From: Dactylonectria macrodidyma
Taxonomy: Eukaryota; Ascomycota; Sordariomycetes; Hypocreales; Nectriaceae
Direction of reading: 5' to 3'
Assembly: GCA_020744425.1 (NCBI GenBank)
Contig: JAGMUV010000036.1
Span: forward strand, 186,001-250,000
Length of the DNA stretch: 64,000 nt
Shown here piece by piece: positions 1-9,449 of the stretch. A model generated the notes under the pieces. That model was given only the letters and a program-made list of their open reading frames with translations, did no database searches and was not told where the DNA came from. A program made the translations under genes and the position numbers. Positions within the stretch are counted from its first letter, which is position 1; each line of letters opens with the position of its first letter.

Positions 1-654
1 GGCCCAGGAAGTCGCATATACAGAGCAGCATCCGAGGGCACTCCGCACCACCAACACGTCCTTGACAGTTGGCGGTATCTTCATTCTATGAATGTATCAC
101 TCGCTGCATTGGCCAAACGAGTCCTGGGCGCTTTGGCTAATTCTGTACCTTCTGAGAGATCTTTTTCCTCGATCAATTTCCTCCACAACAAGATTCGCAA
201 TCGTCTTACTGTCACTAGCACCAATAAATTGACATTCATATATACGAATAGTCGGGTGTTAAGAAGACTTGAGACGGCCCAAGAGACACCTTGGAGAATG
301 CCGAGCGGCCAATCCTGGGAGACGGCTGACGTGAAAAAGCTCTTAGAGCTCGAGGACGATTTCCAGGACTGCATTTTTGTAGCTGCAGGCACGGACGCAG
401 AGGCAGAGTCTGTTATTCACGTTGAAATGTTAATAGGTTGGCTTTCGAGACATATAATGCTACCATATCGAAGTAGCAAATATGGGAGTTTTGGCGAAGA
501 AACGAACATGGGGCTGTTGGAGCGGCATGGACTTCTTGTGCCCTGCGCAGCCAATTTTGGTATGATTGGTACCTCATCCCCAATGAATAGCAATTGCACC
601 GGACAGTATGTGCGTATATCATTCCGCCGACGCCTTTCCGTAGTCACCAAATAG
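1..654 (+). CDS. hAT-family transposase, C-terminal end (5' partial at window edge)
   Basis: The frame is open from base 1 and ends with TAG at 652-654. The stretch from about 58 to 255 carries the hAT C-terminal dimerisation signature: a tryptophan, then LAALAKRVLG, then the hallmark VPSERSFSS, then a hydrophobic KLTFIYTNSRVLRR segment. In hAT transposases this region drives multimerisation and includes the last part of the RNase H-like fold. The catalytic residues upstream lie outside the window. The last roughly 120 codons after the motif are an acidic or low-similarity tail that I do not recognise and that may be a degraded or non-homologous extension. There is no nonsense codon within the visible part. 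It is not possible to say from this piece whether the element is complete. Confidence 0.75.
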   Translation, partial: GPGSRIYRAASEGTPHHQHVLDSWRYLHSMNVSLAALAKRVLGALANSVPSERSFSSINFLHNKIRNRLTVTSTNKLTFIYTNSRVLRRLETAQETPWRMPSGQSWETADVKKLLELEDDFQDCIFVAAGTDAEAESVIHVEMLIGWLSRHIMLPYRSSKYGSFGEETNMGLLERHGLLVPCAANFGMIGTSSPMNSNCTGQYVRISFRRRLSVVTK

Positions 655-671
655 TGCTTGGAAGCACGTGA

Positions 672-712
672 TAAATGACGGTCATAAACCTCGGGTTTAT
701 GACCGTCATTTA
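672..712. repeat. Perfect 19-bp inverted repeat with 3-nt loop
   Basis: Bases 672-690 are the exact reverse complement of 694-712, separated by TCG. The arms read TAAATGACGGTCATAAACC and its complement. It lies 17 bp after the hAT stop codon. It could be a transcription-end hairpin or a remnant of the element's end; no 8-bp target duplication was located. Confidence 0.85.
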
Positions 713-724
713 CCTAGAGGTTTT

Positions 725-752
725 GGTAATTTACCTCCTGGTAATTTACCTC
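725..752. repeat. Two tandem copies of a palindromic 13-mer
   Basis: GGTAATTTACCTC occurs at 725-737 and again at 740-752. The core GGTAATTTACC is itself a palindrome around a central T. It sits directly after the 672-712 hairpin, so the hAT 3' flank carries three palindromes in 80 bp. Confidence 0.8.
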
Positions 753-1071
753 AAGGGAACCCTAGATCTGACAAGGATACTGTCTGCGTTCAAACTCAAC
801 CGTACTAGTCGAGGCCCAATAGATGCACGAGTTCATTTTCCCATATCCTAATAGTATTCATATATTCTTTACCAATCAAATCCCAATCTCCAGCCACATA
901 TAATCCCGCAATTCCTCCATTAGCCACATGGAAGTGGCCTAAATGCCGAAACTTGAGGTCCCTGCACTTAGGATGCCCACACTTGATTGCTTCGCCGTAT
1001 TGCTCAGCCCGCTCCCGCCGGTCCAGATGATGGTCATCAAGTGGCCGTTCATGACGGTACGGTGAGGTTCC

Positions 1072-1896
1072 TCACCTAATTCCTCGCCGTAATTCTGCGC
1101 CGACCCAGACCTCCACATGGTCATACTTTGAATTGAGTCGAAAGCTGCGAGTCCCTCCCCAATTATCTAACATCCTGAGTACTTGTTTCGCAGCATCAAT
1201 AGCGATGTCAATTTGCCTTACCCACTCCTGGGACGCACCCAACATAAGGGCCATGAGCATCGGGCCAAAGGCTGGATCGGTGTTTGCTTTCGGTGCCTCG
1301 AGTGCACACTCAAGAGCTTTAAGAACCTTTCTGGTGTTCTCCAGCTCCGCTAGCTCCGATTGGTAGCACTCGGTATCAAACGCGCATAGTGTCGTGTCGC
1401 TCCTCATAGCATCCACAGCCTCTCGTACCCATGAAAGATCATTTCTCAATCTGCTTAGTTTTTCATAGTCGTGGTTTTCGGCATATCCCCGGCACAAAGG
1501 TATGAGCCCTAAAAGCAAGATTTCCATAGGTTTCGATAGAACCTTCGTGTGTTGTTCCAGGTTATGCTGTGCTCCTACACCGACTCTCCCGTGTACTTCG
1601 GCGTACGCCCAGAGTGGTTCAGCTGCCTTGCGCAATGCCTGTACAAAGGTTTCTTCAAGGTAGATATTCTCGAAGTCACGGAAAATACCTTCCAGGTGAG
1701 ACATGAGTTCCGGGAGATCACCATCGGTATTGCTGCTTGGTCGATCTCGCCAACCCCGTGACAGCCAGCCTACTCCAAACGTAGCCGCGAGTAGAAGGCA
1801 AAACAAGGGCCAGAGGCTCACAAACAGAAGAAAGGCCAGCACCATTAGCGAGCCCAAAATCCCCTTCCACTCAGACAGGATAGTTCCTTTGGCCAT
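1072..1896 (-). CDS. Hypothetical membrane-anchored protein
   Basis: This 274-aa frame starts at ATG 1896-1894 (MAKGTILSEWKG); the open frame continues upstream to a non-ATG codon at 1962, so the start could lie in an unseen upstream exon. Residues about 11-45 form one long or two short hydrophobic membrane segments near the N-terminus, followed by a basic WLSRGWRDR stretch. The remaining roughly 220 residues are soluble and predicted helical, rich in Leu, Glu and Ala with a coiled-coil-like section (KLSRLRNDL, ELAELENTRKVLKALECALEA). I recognise no domain. The uniform composition, length and lack of transposon motifs suggest a genuine lineage-specific fungal gene. Its small-protein layout (N-terminal anchor plus helical bundle) is common among uncharacterised fungal proteins, and no function is claimed. 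Confidence 0.55.
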   Translation of the reverse strand: MAKGTILSEWKGILGSLMVLAFLLFVSLWPLFCLLLAATFGVGWLSRGWRDRPSSNTDGDLPELMSHLEGIFRDFENIYLEETFVQALRKAAEPLWAYAEVHGRVGVGAQHNLEQHTKVLSKPMEILLLGLIPLCRGYAENHDYEKLSRLRNDLSWVREAVDAMRSDTTLCAFDTECYQSELAELENTRKVLKALECALEAPKANTDPAFGPMLMALMLGASQEWVRQIDIAIDAAKQVLRMLDNWGGTRSFRLNSKYDHVEVWVGAELRRGIR

Positions 1897-3544
1897 AGCG
1901 GAAACCAAGTATACCGGACGAACAGTAAGGGTGTGAAAGTGATGAGCCGCGGTTTTGTTCAACCCGAGACGTCAACGGATGAGTGATCGTAATAGAGGTA
2001 ACAAACAGCTAGGCTGCGGTTGGTCACGGTTGAAAATAACAAAGCCTGATGTGAACGGGTGAGTGATATTGGAGTTCGCATAAGAGAAGTAAGCGACAGA
2101 TCGAACTTAATGAGAGACACAGGCGGTGTGAGGAATGCTTCACCTCGAGAGCTATGCATCCCAAAATGAATTTGCTTCATCGAGGAAGAAGGAACGTGGG
2201 CTCTGCTTTCTTTATCGACGTTTGGCAGCGCTACTGCGGGCCTGTTCCAGGGCAAGCTGCAGTAGCCGCCGGGTTCTATTCTCCATAAATAACAGCCAAT
2301 GGCTGATAAGCGTTTAGGTGTCGCATTTTTTGCCGTCCTTCGGCCCCACCCACCATCACCGGAGCCTCTCTCCTTCCGCAAGACCCAAGCGAGCCTGCGG
2401 GGCCAAGACCCCGGTGACTTCAAGTGTCTCATGCGTTTCGTGATAAGGCAGATAGCCCTCGGCTGCAGGCGGAAAGTGAGATGGTACCAACGTCATCACA
2501 GTCACGGCTACGAGATGGCAAGTGTAAAGATGCTACACAAAAGGCATAAAACGTGGGGCGATAGAGTCTCAAAATAATCACGTACAGAGAGGAAAGCGAA
2601 GGGGAAAAAATGGATTGTGCGGACCTTCGTTGGGCGCAACCTCATGGGCCACCGCGCTTAGGTTGACGAGGCGAGGCGCAGGCATATGCAAGAGAATGGC
2701 GGGGCACTGCCTCCTGCTTTGGCCACGTCGTAGCCAATCAAGCTGAAGACGGCTGCATTGTTTGCTGAATCCAGGATTGAATCCAGGAGGGGCGCAGTCT
2801 CGGGCTGAGAGGTTGAAAGCAAGGCGGATTTGGTATTGCAGCTGCTGTCAACCAGCCCAATACATCCATGGTGAGGCAGCCCATGGAGAGTTGGGATTTT
2901 TTTGCCAGGCGGACATGCGACCAGCTGCGCGCGATAGAACACCCACAGTACGGAATACTTTCGGCTTCATGTACTTCGCCCCACAGGGATCTCGCCCCCC
3001 CGTCACAATGTAGCCAGGTTGAGACGGCTTGACACAGCATAGTGCTCACTGTACTTCGAAGCAGAGAGTATCTGCCCATCCGAGCAAGTATGGGTGGCAG
3101 ATTCTTGAACCCTGGCGCGATGCGCGACGGGATGATCCACCAACAAATGTTTCGTCGGCGAACATCAGGGCAATCAATCTTGACGAAGGACACTATAAAA
3201 ATAAAACGATCTCCTGTGCGATGAGTGACATCAGAGGCTGTTATTGACCTGTGAGGCCTACAGGCGGATGCCATTTCGGCCTACCAGTAATCTACTGTAA
3301 TACACGATGGAAGTGCGCGGCATTTCTACTTCTGCACACCAATCACAGCCATTAGATCTCTACCCCTCATTTCATTCCTAGAATGCAGCGCACTGCCATC
3401 GTGCATTATTGAGTAGGAGGTAACTGAATGAGGTTGATAATTTAAAGAGAGAAGTAATAAAAAGAGGAAGGGTTAATGAAATACAAGAGATGCGGTGTGT
3501 GCACGGACGATCGCGTGGTGTGCAGGGGCCAGAAAAGTGGTAAT
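1897..3544. other. Intergenic stretch without a supported gene
   Basis: Several open frames of 60-180 codons exist on both strands, but none has a recognisable domain, a sensible start context or continuity through splice sites. The composition is ordinary (not AT-rich). I see no transposon ends, so it is treated as intergenic. Confidence 0.4.
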
Positions 3545-3737
3545 TGTCACGGGCCAGATGAGATCAACTCAAGAGGTAATGCCACTGTATTGCGAGAATA
3601 CTACGATGAAGAGGAAAGAGAAAGCGGGCAGGCGCGTAGACGCGTAGACGCGTTGATAGTCCCTGTGGCCTGCCCCGTGCGTCCTAGTTACGTATCGACC
3701 CCACCCTGGGTCCAGCACTCCAGACGCTCCCGTCACA
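3545..3737 (-). mobile_element. Solo LTR of the Gypsy chromovirus family
   Basis: The 193 bp, read on the minus strand, match both LTRs of the intact Gypsy element at 35402-41696 over their full length, with two differences I can see: one in the ACGCGT-rich tract near 3643 and one near 3667. It begins TGTCACGGGCC and ends CTCCCGTCACA on the plus strand. The 5 bp on either side (GTAAT and TTGGT) do not match, so the expected target duplication is absent. Internal deletion by LTR-LTR recombination normally leaves a duplication; its absence suggests inter-element recombination or flank decay. Confidence 0.92.
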
Positions 3738-4020
3738 TTGGTTGCGCTTAAACAGCAGTGCGCTGCGGACTGGGCGGGGTGCAGACGGGAACGGATTCAA
3801 CACGTGCACTCTAGTGACGCTAGTTTTCGGCCGACATGGCCCAAAATTCAATCAGTTGTAGAACAGCAGAAGGCGAGTCGAATAATGCCATTCAATTGAC
3901 TGCATGATGTGTGGTTATGAAAAAAAAAGGATTTTAAGATGGCCTTCGGTTTTGGACGAAATAGCTTGACTCAGGCCCAAAATCCATGACACGGCACTCA
4001 GGCCATTTGGTGGAGGACCA

Positions 4021-4160
4021 TACCGATTAGGTTTAGTGCGGTCCGTTGCCTTGGGATGACTACTAAATGGCCTGAGCGCTGCTGAGGTGACCTTTACCGA
4101 TTAGGTATAGTCCCGTCCGTTGCCTTGGCACGAGCAAAATGGTCTGAGCTTGCTGAGGTA
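4021..4160. repeat. Two diverged tandem copies of a ~70-bp unit
   Basis: Copy one (4021-4091) and copy two (4095-4160) share ACCGATTAGGT, then GTCCGTTGCCTTGG, an AAATGG(C/T)CTGAGC block and GCTGAGGT at the end. The repeat lies just outside the left end of the Mutator-like element and is not part of its inverted repeat. Confidence 0.8.
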
Positions 4161-4168
4161 ATAAGATG

Positions 4169-4177
4169 GAATCTTCT
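4169..4177. repeat. Left 9-bp target-site duplication of the Mutator-like element
   Basis: GAATCTTCT directly precedes the left TIR and recurs unchanged at 8648-8656 after the right TIR. Confidence 0.95.
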
Positions 4178-4270
4178 GGGGGCTCATACAGGCACAGCTA
4201 GCTGTGCCAATAAGACCACGTGACTTTTTGCACAGCTAGCTGTGCAAATAAGATCTGTTATGTAAGCCCG
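4178..4270 (+). repeat. Left 93-bp TIR of the Mutator-like element
   Basis: It is the exact reverse complement of 8555-8647. It contains two nested palindromes built on CACAGCTAGCTGTG: an 18-bp one at 4191-4208 and a 20-bp one at 4228-4247, separated by 19 bp that include CACGTG. Two palindromic copies of one core suggest paired dimeric binding sites for the transposase. Confidence 0.95.
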
Positions 4271-4362
4271 AAAAGGGGTAATACCGCAAATTGGCCCTTC
4301 AATTCAACAGTCAACGGCTTCTTCAGCATCAATTCAACTTGCCGCGCCTTTCTTCTGCTACA

Positions 4363-6876
4363 ATGAACCCAATTGAGGGCCCCCGTCGCTTCCCTGATGA
4401 TGCCCTTCCTCCTGAACGCGACTACAACTCGCTGGAGGAACTACGTGCAGCAATCAATGCTTGGGCAGCGCCACGAGGCTATGCCTTTGTAGTCCAAAAG
4501 TCTTGGAAGACCTCTAGTAGAAGAACTGGAGTTATCTTCGGCTGTGACCGAGGAGGGCGCCCTCCTGGCCCAAAGAAACGGCAACGGCAAACTATATCAC
4601 GTCGTACGGGATGCCTCTTCTCTGTGATAGCAATGGAAAGCCTATGCAAGACTGCATGGAGTGTAAGGCATCGTCCTCGGGCTGGCTTTGGTCAACACAA
4701 TCACGAACCAAGCCTCAGTCAACTGGCACATCCAACACATCGTCAGCTATCATCCTCAGATAGATCAACAGTCCAACAACTCGCCAATGCCGGCATTGCG
4801 CCAAAGGAGATTAGGTCATACCTACGTATGAACTCGGATATAATTGCTACACAGCAAGATATCTATAATTGCATTGCACAGGGCAAGCGAGACCTTGCCG
4901 GAGGTCAAAGCAATATGCATGCCCTTGATGATCAGCTCAAGAGTGAGGGCTTCTGGAGTCAAATACGCCTTGACGAGAGTAGCAGAGTTACAGCAGTATT
5001 ATTTGCACATCCTACATCACTGGCATACCTCAAATTATACCCTGAAGTGCTTATATTGGACTGCACATACAAGACCAATAAGTACAAGATGCCTCTTCTC
5101 GATATAGTTGGTGTTGATGCTTGTCAACGATCCTTCTGTATTGCATTTGCATTCCTTAGCGGCGAGGAAGAGCATGACTTCATCTGGGCTCTTGAGCGTT
5201 TACGGTATATGTATGAGCTTCATGGAGCAGCCCTTCCCTCTGTAATACTTACAGATCGCTGTCTTGCTTGTATGAATGCTGTTTCCTCTCCCTCTTGCTT
5301 CCCTCAGTCAACCCCGATGCTATGCTTATGGCATATCAACAAAGCAGTCCTGACCTATTGTATGCCCGCATTTACTCGGGATAAAAGCGATTCTCAAGGG
5401 CAGAAAGAGTGGAAGGAATTCTACGACTCTTGGCATGAGATTGTAGCCTCACCGACTGAGGATATCTACAACGAGAGGCTTGAGAAGTTCAAGGACCGTT
5501 ACATCCCTGGCCATATCAACGAGGTGGGCTATATCATGGAGACCTGGCTAGATCTCTACAAAGAGAGGTTTGTGAAGGCGTGGGTTAACCAATACCTTCA
5601 CTTCGAGCAATATGTGACATCACGGGGCGAAGGCATTCACAATCTTATCAAAGGTCACCTGAAAACATCGCAAGTTGACCTCTTCGAGGCCTGGAGGATC
5701 ATCAAGCTTGTTCTGGTAAATCAGCTTGCCGAGCTCAAGGCAAACCAAGCCAGGCAGCATATCAGCATACCTCTTCAGCTATCTGGGGCATTGTATAGCA
5801 ACATCTGTGGTTGGATATCACATGAAGCTTTGCGGAAGGTTGAGGCTCAACGGCAACGACTATCAAGAGAACATCCTGCGTGTACAGGAGTTTTCACTAA
5901 GACTCTTGGTCTGCCTTGTGCTCATAGCCTGAAGCCTTTACTGGACGAGTATCAGCCCCTTCTACTACATCATTTCCATTCACATTGGTATCTCCAACGC
6001 TCAGGAAGCGCCCAGCTTCTCATTGAGCCTCGCAAGCAGTTCGACCGTCTAGCAGCTAGTTCAACGCTGCCACCAAGAAGCACACAGCGTGAGCCTTGTG
6101 CATTTGAAGCTGTTGAGAAAGCAGTACAACCAAAGGCACCGCCAAAGTGTTCGAGATGTCATCAGCAAGGCCACAACATGAGGTCTAAAGCATGCCCCTT
6201 ACGTTATGAACATCTATTGCAGGCTTCTGCACAAACCTCTATAACAACGCATACAACAACACACACATCTACTCGCTCTGTAACCCGCTCATTATCCCCA
6301 TCATCCCTATCAGGATCCTCTGTAATATCCGAGATTGTAGCCATTACAACAACACATACAACAACACGTACAGCAACTCGTGTACTATCTCCTCCAGCAG
6401 CCAGACCAGCAACTGTTACTACAGCAAATGCAAGAGCAGTGCCTGCATTACGAGTTGATGACCCCCTTGCTATCTTCCAACGATACAAAGAAGCACGAGA
6501 GGCCTGGTATGCTACATTGCCTCGGGGGGCCATCAAGACCAATCAACAATACCGGAAGGCTATAGGGCTGCCTACCCGTTACTCTAAAACAGAGTATGAC
6601 TGGTGCCTTGACTACAAGCAAATGGGGAGGCATTGCAGGGAGAAAAACGGCATTAGAGAGTGGACTAAGGAGGAGATGATGAGTTATCTTGATTGGGATA
6701 AAGCCGAGAACGAACGGGTTGAACAGAATGTAGGGAGAGAGAGAGAAGAGCAGCCCTTCGTACAACGGCGAGGGATGCGGCATGTCTGGGATGCTGCTGA
6801 AAGAGATCGTGAATTACAGGAGGAATGGTATGGAGGTGGGAAAACCCCTCCCCCCCACCAACATTTGCAAGATTGA
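4363..6876 (+). CDS. MULE (Hop-like) transposase
   Basis: The first in-frame ATG is at 4363 (MNPIEGPRRF), giving 837 aa; the frame is open further upstream without another ATG. In order: an N-terminal FAR1/WRKY-GCM1-like DNA-binding region (about residues 10-110, with FPDDALPPERDYNSLEEL and VIFGCDRGG); the MULE DDE core (about 215-340), with VLILDCTYKTN for the first Asp, VILTDR for the second and the conserved CLWHINKAVL that precedes the catalytic Glu segment; a C-terminal zinc knuckle near residue 600 (CSRCHQQGHNMRSKACP); then Thr/Ser-rich low-complexity repeats (TTTHTSTRS and TTHTTTRTATR) and a charged tail. It cuts and pastes the element through its TIRs. No stop or frameshift is seen, so it may be active. 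Confidence 0.95.
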   Translation: MNPIEGPRRFPDDALPPERDYNSLEELRAAINAWAAPRGYAFVVQKSWKTSSRRTGVIFGCDRGGRPPGPKKRQRQTISRRTGCLFSVIAMESLCKTAWSVRHRPRAGFGQHNHEPSLSQLAHPTHRQLSSSDRSTVQQLANAGIAPKEIRSYLRMNSDIIATQQDIYNCIAQGKRDLAGGQSNMHALDDQLKSEGFWSQIRLDESSRVTAVLFAHPTSLAYLKLYPEVLILDCTYKTNKYKMPLLDIVGVDACQRSFCIAFAFLSGEEEHDFIWALERLRYMYELHGAALPSVILTDRCLACMNAVSSPSCFPQSTPMLCLWHINKAVLTYCMPAFTRDKSDSQGQKEWKEFYDSWHEIVASPTEDIYNERLEKFKDRYIPGHINEVGYIMETWLDLYKERFVKAWVNQYLHFEQYVTSRGEGIHNLIKGHLKTSQVDLFEAWRIIKLVLVNQLAELKANQARQHISIPLQLSGALYSNICGWISHEALRKVEAQRQRLSREHPACTGVFTKTLGLPCAHSLKPLLDEYQPLLLHHFHSHWYLQRSGSAQLLIEPRKQFDRLAASSTLPPRSTQREPCAFEAVEKAVQPKAPPKCSRCHQQGHNMRSKACPLRYEHLLQASAQTSITTHTTTHTSTRSVTRSLSPSSLSGSSVISEIVAITTTHTTTRTATRVLSPPAARPATVTTANARAVPALRVDDPLAIFQRYKEAREAWYATLPRGAIKTNQQYRKAIGLPTRYSKTEYDWCLDYKQMGRHCREKNGIREWTKEEMMSYLDWDKAENERVEQNVGREREEQPFVQRRGMRHVWDAAERDRELQEEWYGGGKTPPPHQHLQD

Positions 6877-7423
6877 CGGAAAATGTGATTGGTATTGTGA
6901 TGGGGTCAACGGTCCACCTAGTGTTTTAATACAGTAGAGGCTAGCTGCTAGCCTAGGATGGCCCTACTTAAGGCGATCAGTCTGCCTGACAAATGAAAAG
7001 ACACGCATTTTCCCTTCTTTAATTTGTATGACACCTTTTGTCGCTTGACACTTATTACCCTATAGCTGTCGCAGCAGCTCTTCTCGATATTTCTTTTCTC
7101 TTTCTCTCTAGAGACATCAGACAGCAGTATATTAATTGCTTTCTGTATCTCAAACCCCCAGGAGACAGCTACTTGCTTGCTTCCTCTTGCCATCTGCCCC
7201 TCTCCAGCTCCTACCCTGCGGACGGGTGTGGTCTACACTAAAGACCTCTTCCACTAACAAAGTATATATCACTAGAAAAAGGAAGAAAAGGCGAATTTCC
7301 GAGTATATCTATAATGACCCAATGGTTTGATTTGATAGAGTTGTGACTGAGTTGCAGTATTGGGTTAAGTGGGCTTAGTAGCCGTCAATTGAATGAGCGA
7401 GAGAGCTACCAAAGCTAAAGAGA
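6877..7423. other. Non-coding interior of the Mutator-like element
   Basis: About 550 bp lies between the transposase stop and the converging minus-strand ORF. Pyrimidine-rich and AT-rich tracts are present (for example around 7080-7140). It probably contains the 3' UTRs of both convergent genes; no ORF is supported. Confidence 0.6.
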
Positions 7424-8059
7424 TCATTGCCTTCCCTGCCAATACCACTGAATATAGCTATTTCGATCAACATTCGCGATGTGAACTCCTGCATTCTCTA
7501 AAGCTACGATTGTTGGCATATAGGTAGTCATCCCTACAGCCGGTGAAGGCCAAGTCGTGTCTGGGACCGTAAATTGCTGATTCCGACATACCTGATCCAT
7601 AGCCTGAAGGTTGAATGTACTCCAATAGGGATTGATATCAGGATTGGCGCGCTGTGGCCGTTGCTGAAGTCGTTGATCCCAATACGCAATACGCCACTCT
7701 CCCTCAACCTGATATCCCCATGGGCGTGAGATCACAGTAACAGGATCCCCTTGAGGAAGATACTAAGTGTTGTGGGCTCTCACAAGGGCTTGAGGATTCT
7801 GGACATAGAGAGCATTGGAGGTGGTTGGATCATTTGGCAAGGTATGTTGAACCCACCAATGGAGCATATGCAGAGGATCGGTTGCTGGATAAGGATCATT
7901 GGGGCGCCGCTCTCGTTGCTGGTTGCTAGTAATGGGATGTAAAGTAGCCCGTATATTCGCAGTTGTAGGATAGACTGCCCCTGCTAGTGTTGATGTATTG
8001 TCTACAAAGATTGGGAAGTCTTGAGGGTTCTGACGCTGACTTTGGTTGCAGTTGTACAT
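7424..8059 (-). pseudogene. Passenger ORF of the Mutator-like element, with one in-frame stop
   Basis: Two open stretches, 8059-7766 (start ATG 8059-8057, MYNCNQSQRQNPQDF) and 7762-7424, are in the same frame and separated only by a TAG at 7763-7765. Without it the protein would be about 211 aa. It is rich in Pro, Asn, Gln, Thr and Trp, with a block of spaced aromatics (HWWVQH, SRPWGYQVEGEWRIAYWDQR, SYIQWYWQG). I recognise no domain. It is transcribed towards the transposase gene, with both ORFs inside the TIRs, so it travels with the element. The TAG fits a CAG to TAG change of the RIP type. Alternatives are readthrough or an assembly error. Some plant and fungal MULEs carry a second gene or captured host sequence, and this could be either. 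Confidence 0.6.
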
Positions 8060-8554
8060 CTTTGCGATACTGTTTGATGAAGGAATAGAGAGCTTCTTTC
8101 AAGGGAAAGAGCCCTGCTTTATATAATGCACGCGTTGAAGTGATTCACTTGATAGCTATGGACCTGTGGTGTTCAGATGATGCGAGTGTAGGTATTGTAC
8201 GTTCTTCACGGCCCTGGGCAGACTGGTACGCTGCCAATAGATGATATATCACATATTGAAGAGCTGTGTATATAGTAAATCACTGTATCTCTTCAATTGT
8301 ACAAATTGATGCTGTTTCCGTAGATGTCATGGGCCAGGGCCCATATCCTTGCGGCTGTGCCGCAAGACGTACTAGGCTCGTGCGCGCCAGGCACGAGAAA
8401 TCGTTCCACAGCTCAGGGGCACTTAGGAATTTCTTTCTTTCTTCTTCATCTTTGATGTAAATAGCATCCTGGACTAGATAGCTGGAATACAGTTACTAGA
8501 GGCCGTTCACAGTAGATTGAATAGTAGAGGGATATCTCTTACTCACACACGTAT
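8060..8554. other. Non-coding interior of the Mutator-like element, 5' side of the passenger ORF
   Basis: About 500 bp lies between the passenger ORF start and the right TIR. It should hold the promoter of the minus-strand ORF. I see no further coding sequence. Confidence 0.55.
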
Positions 8555-8647
8555 CGGGCTTACATAACAGATCTTATTTGCACAGCTAGCTGTGCAAAAA
8601 GTCACGTGGTCTTATTGGCACAGCTAGCTGTGCCTGTATGAGCCCCC
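8555..8647 (-). repeat. Right 93-bp TIR of the Mutator-like element
   Basis: It is the exact reverse complement of 4178-4270, with the same two palindromes, followed by the 9-bp duplication GAATCTTCT (8648-8656). Confidence 0.95.
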
Positions 8648-8768
8648 GAATCTTCTACGGGACGTGTGAAAGTGAGAACTTGAACCTGTATTTTTATTTT
8701 TGTTCGACGCGAGGAGTAGCCTGGTGAAGGCACGAACTTTTAGGTCGCATCCGCTCCCGGATATGTAG

Positions 8769-9284
8769 CGGCGGGCGCTACATTACTTATTGTACGACGA
8801 ACAAGAGGTGAGTATACTTGCATCGAGAGATCCTTTTTACGGGAGTAAATGCTAATTCTTTTCCGAGCAGGAAACGCTGAACGATAGTGAATGCTTGGGT
8901 TATCGAAGCACATGGTCGCTTCGCTCCAAAAGTATACATCGCGAACAGGGAGTGAGCACCCACCTGGACAACACGGGAGTCGTTGGTCTTTCTACAGGAC
9001 ATACCCCCGGACGGTCGGTTATTTTATTGACCTTGGGTCGGAACATGTTTTTCCTTGTATCCCATGCGGTATGGGATCAAATGGCGAACGAGAGTGATGC
9101 TGTTGTTGACTGGCTCATGGATCAGTCCGAAGTAGGAGGCGGGTCCCTACTTTCTCAATTTCCGGAGCCCATAGAGGGCAGGGTTCCTGTGTCCTTTGAT
9201 CTGGACACACTTTATGATCAGCACCGGTGCTACATGAGCATTCTAGCGGAACTTTTGCAGAAGTTTGACTTCGGCTTCTATGTT
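8769..9284 (+). pseudogene. 5' part of a host-type gene interrupted by the pogo element
   Basis: A frame runs from about 8769 to the pogo insertion with a well-formed intron at 8808-8870 (GTGAGT donor, CTAAT branch motif, GAGCAG acceptor, 63 bp, phase 0). After the intron the frame is 8871-9284 (ETLNDSECLGYRSTW to KFDFGFYV). The apparent stop TAA at 9285-9287 is made by the TA target site plus the first A of the transposon. The frame continues on the far side at 11226. No ATG is found in the short upstream exon, and a TAG precedes it at 8766, so the true 5' end is missing or mutated, perhaps linked to the Mutator-like insertion just upstream. I recognise no domain with certainty. Confidence 0.6.
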
Positions 9285-9286
9285 TA

Positions 9287-9327
9287 AGTCGCCCACCCTA
9301 GTTATGGCCCACCCCTGGCTTTGGCCC
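9287..9327 (+). repeat. Left TIR of the pogo element
   Basis: It matches the reverse complement of 11185-11225 at 40 of 41 bases. It contains an internal repetition of GGCCCACCCC and GGCCCAC motifs. Confidence 0.92.
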
Positions 9328-9449
9328 ACCCCAAAAACGCGCTCCGCCGCACGCGTCAGATCCGCGCTACCACCTACAATAAATTGTTAAAAATCGGATT
9401 TTTCACCAATTGACTTACTTTCTTTTGTATTTTCCTCTCCGTGTTCGAA

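Larger units (their letters stand above)
4178..8647 (+). mobile_element. Complete Mutator-like (Hop-type) DNA transposon
   Basis: This 4470-bp element has perfect 93-bp TIRs (4178-4270 and 8555-8647) beginning GGGGGCTCATACAGG, flanked by the 9-bp direct repeat GAATCTTCT at 4169-4177 and 8648-8656. A 9-bp duplication is the Mutator hallmark. It carries a 837-aa MULE transposase on the plus strand and a second ORF on the minus strand. The published fungal Hop element has a transposase of similar length (from memory about 836 aa); this copy is longer overall because of the extra ORF. Identical TIRs and exact target duplications indicate a fairly recent insertion, although the passenger ORF has one nonsense codon. 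Confidence 0.95.

Noticed and set aside
1959..2432. 157-codon minus-strand frame upstream of the membrane-protein gene
   Set aside because: No domain, poor composition and no splice link; overlapping frames on the other strand are equally long.
2738..3274. 178-codon minus-strand frame
   Set aside because: Low-complexity, Ser/Pro/Arg-rich translation without recognisable motifs; no support from introns or neighbours.
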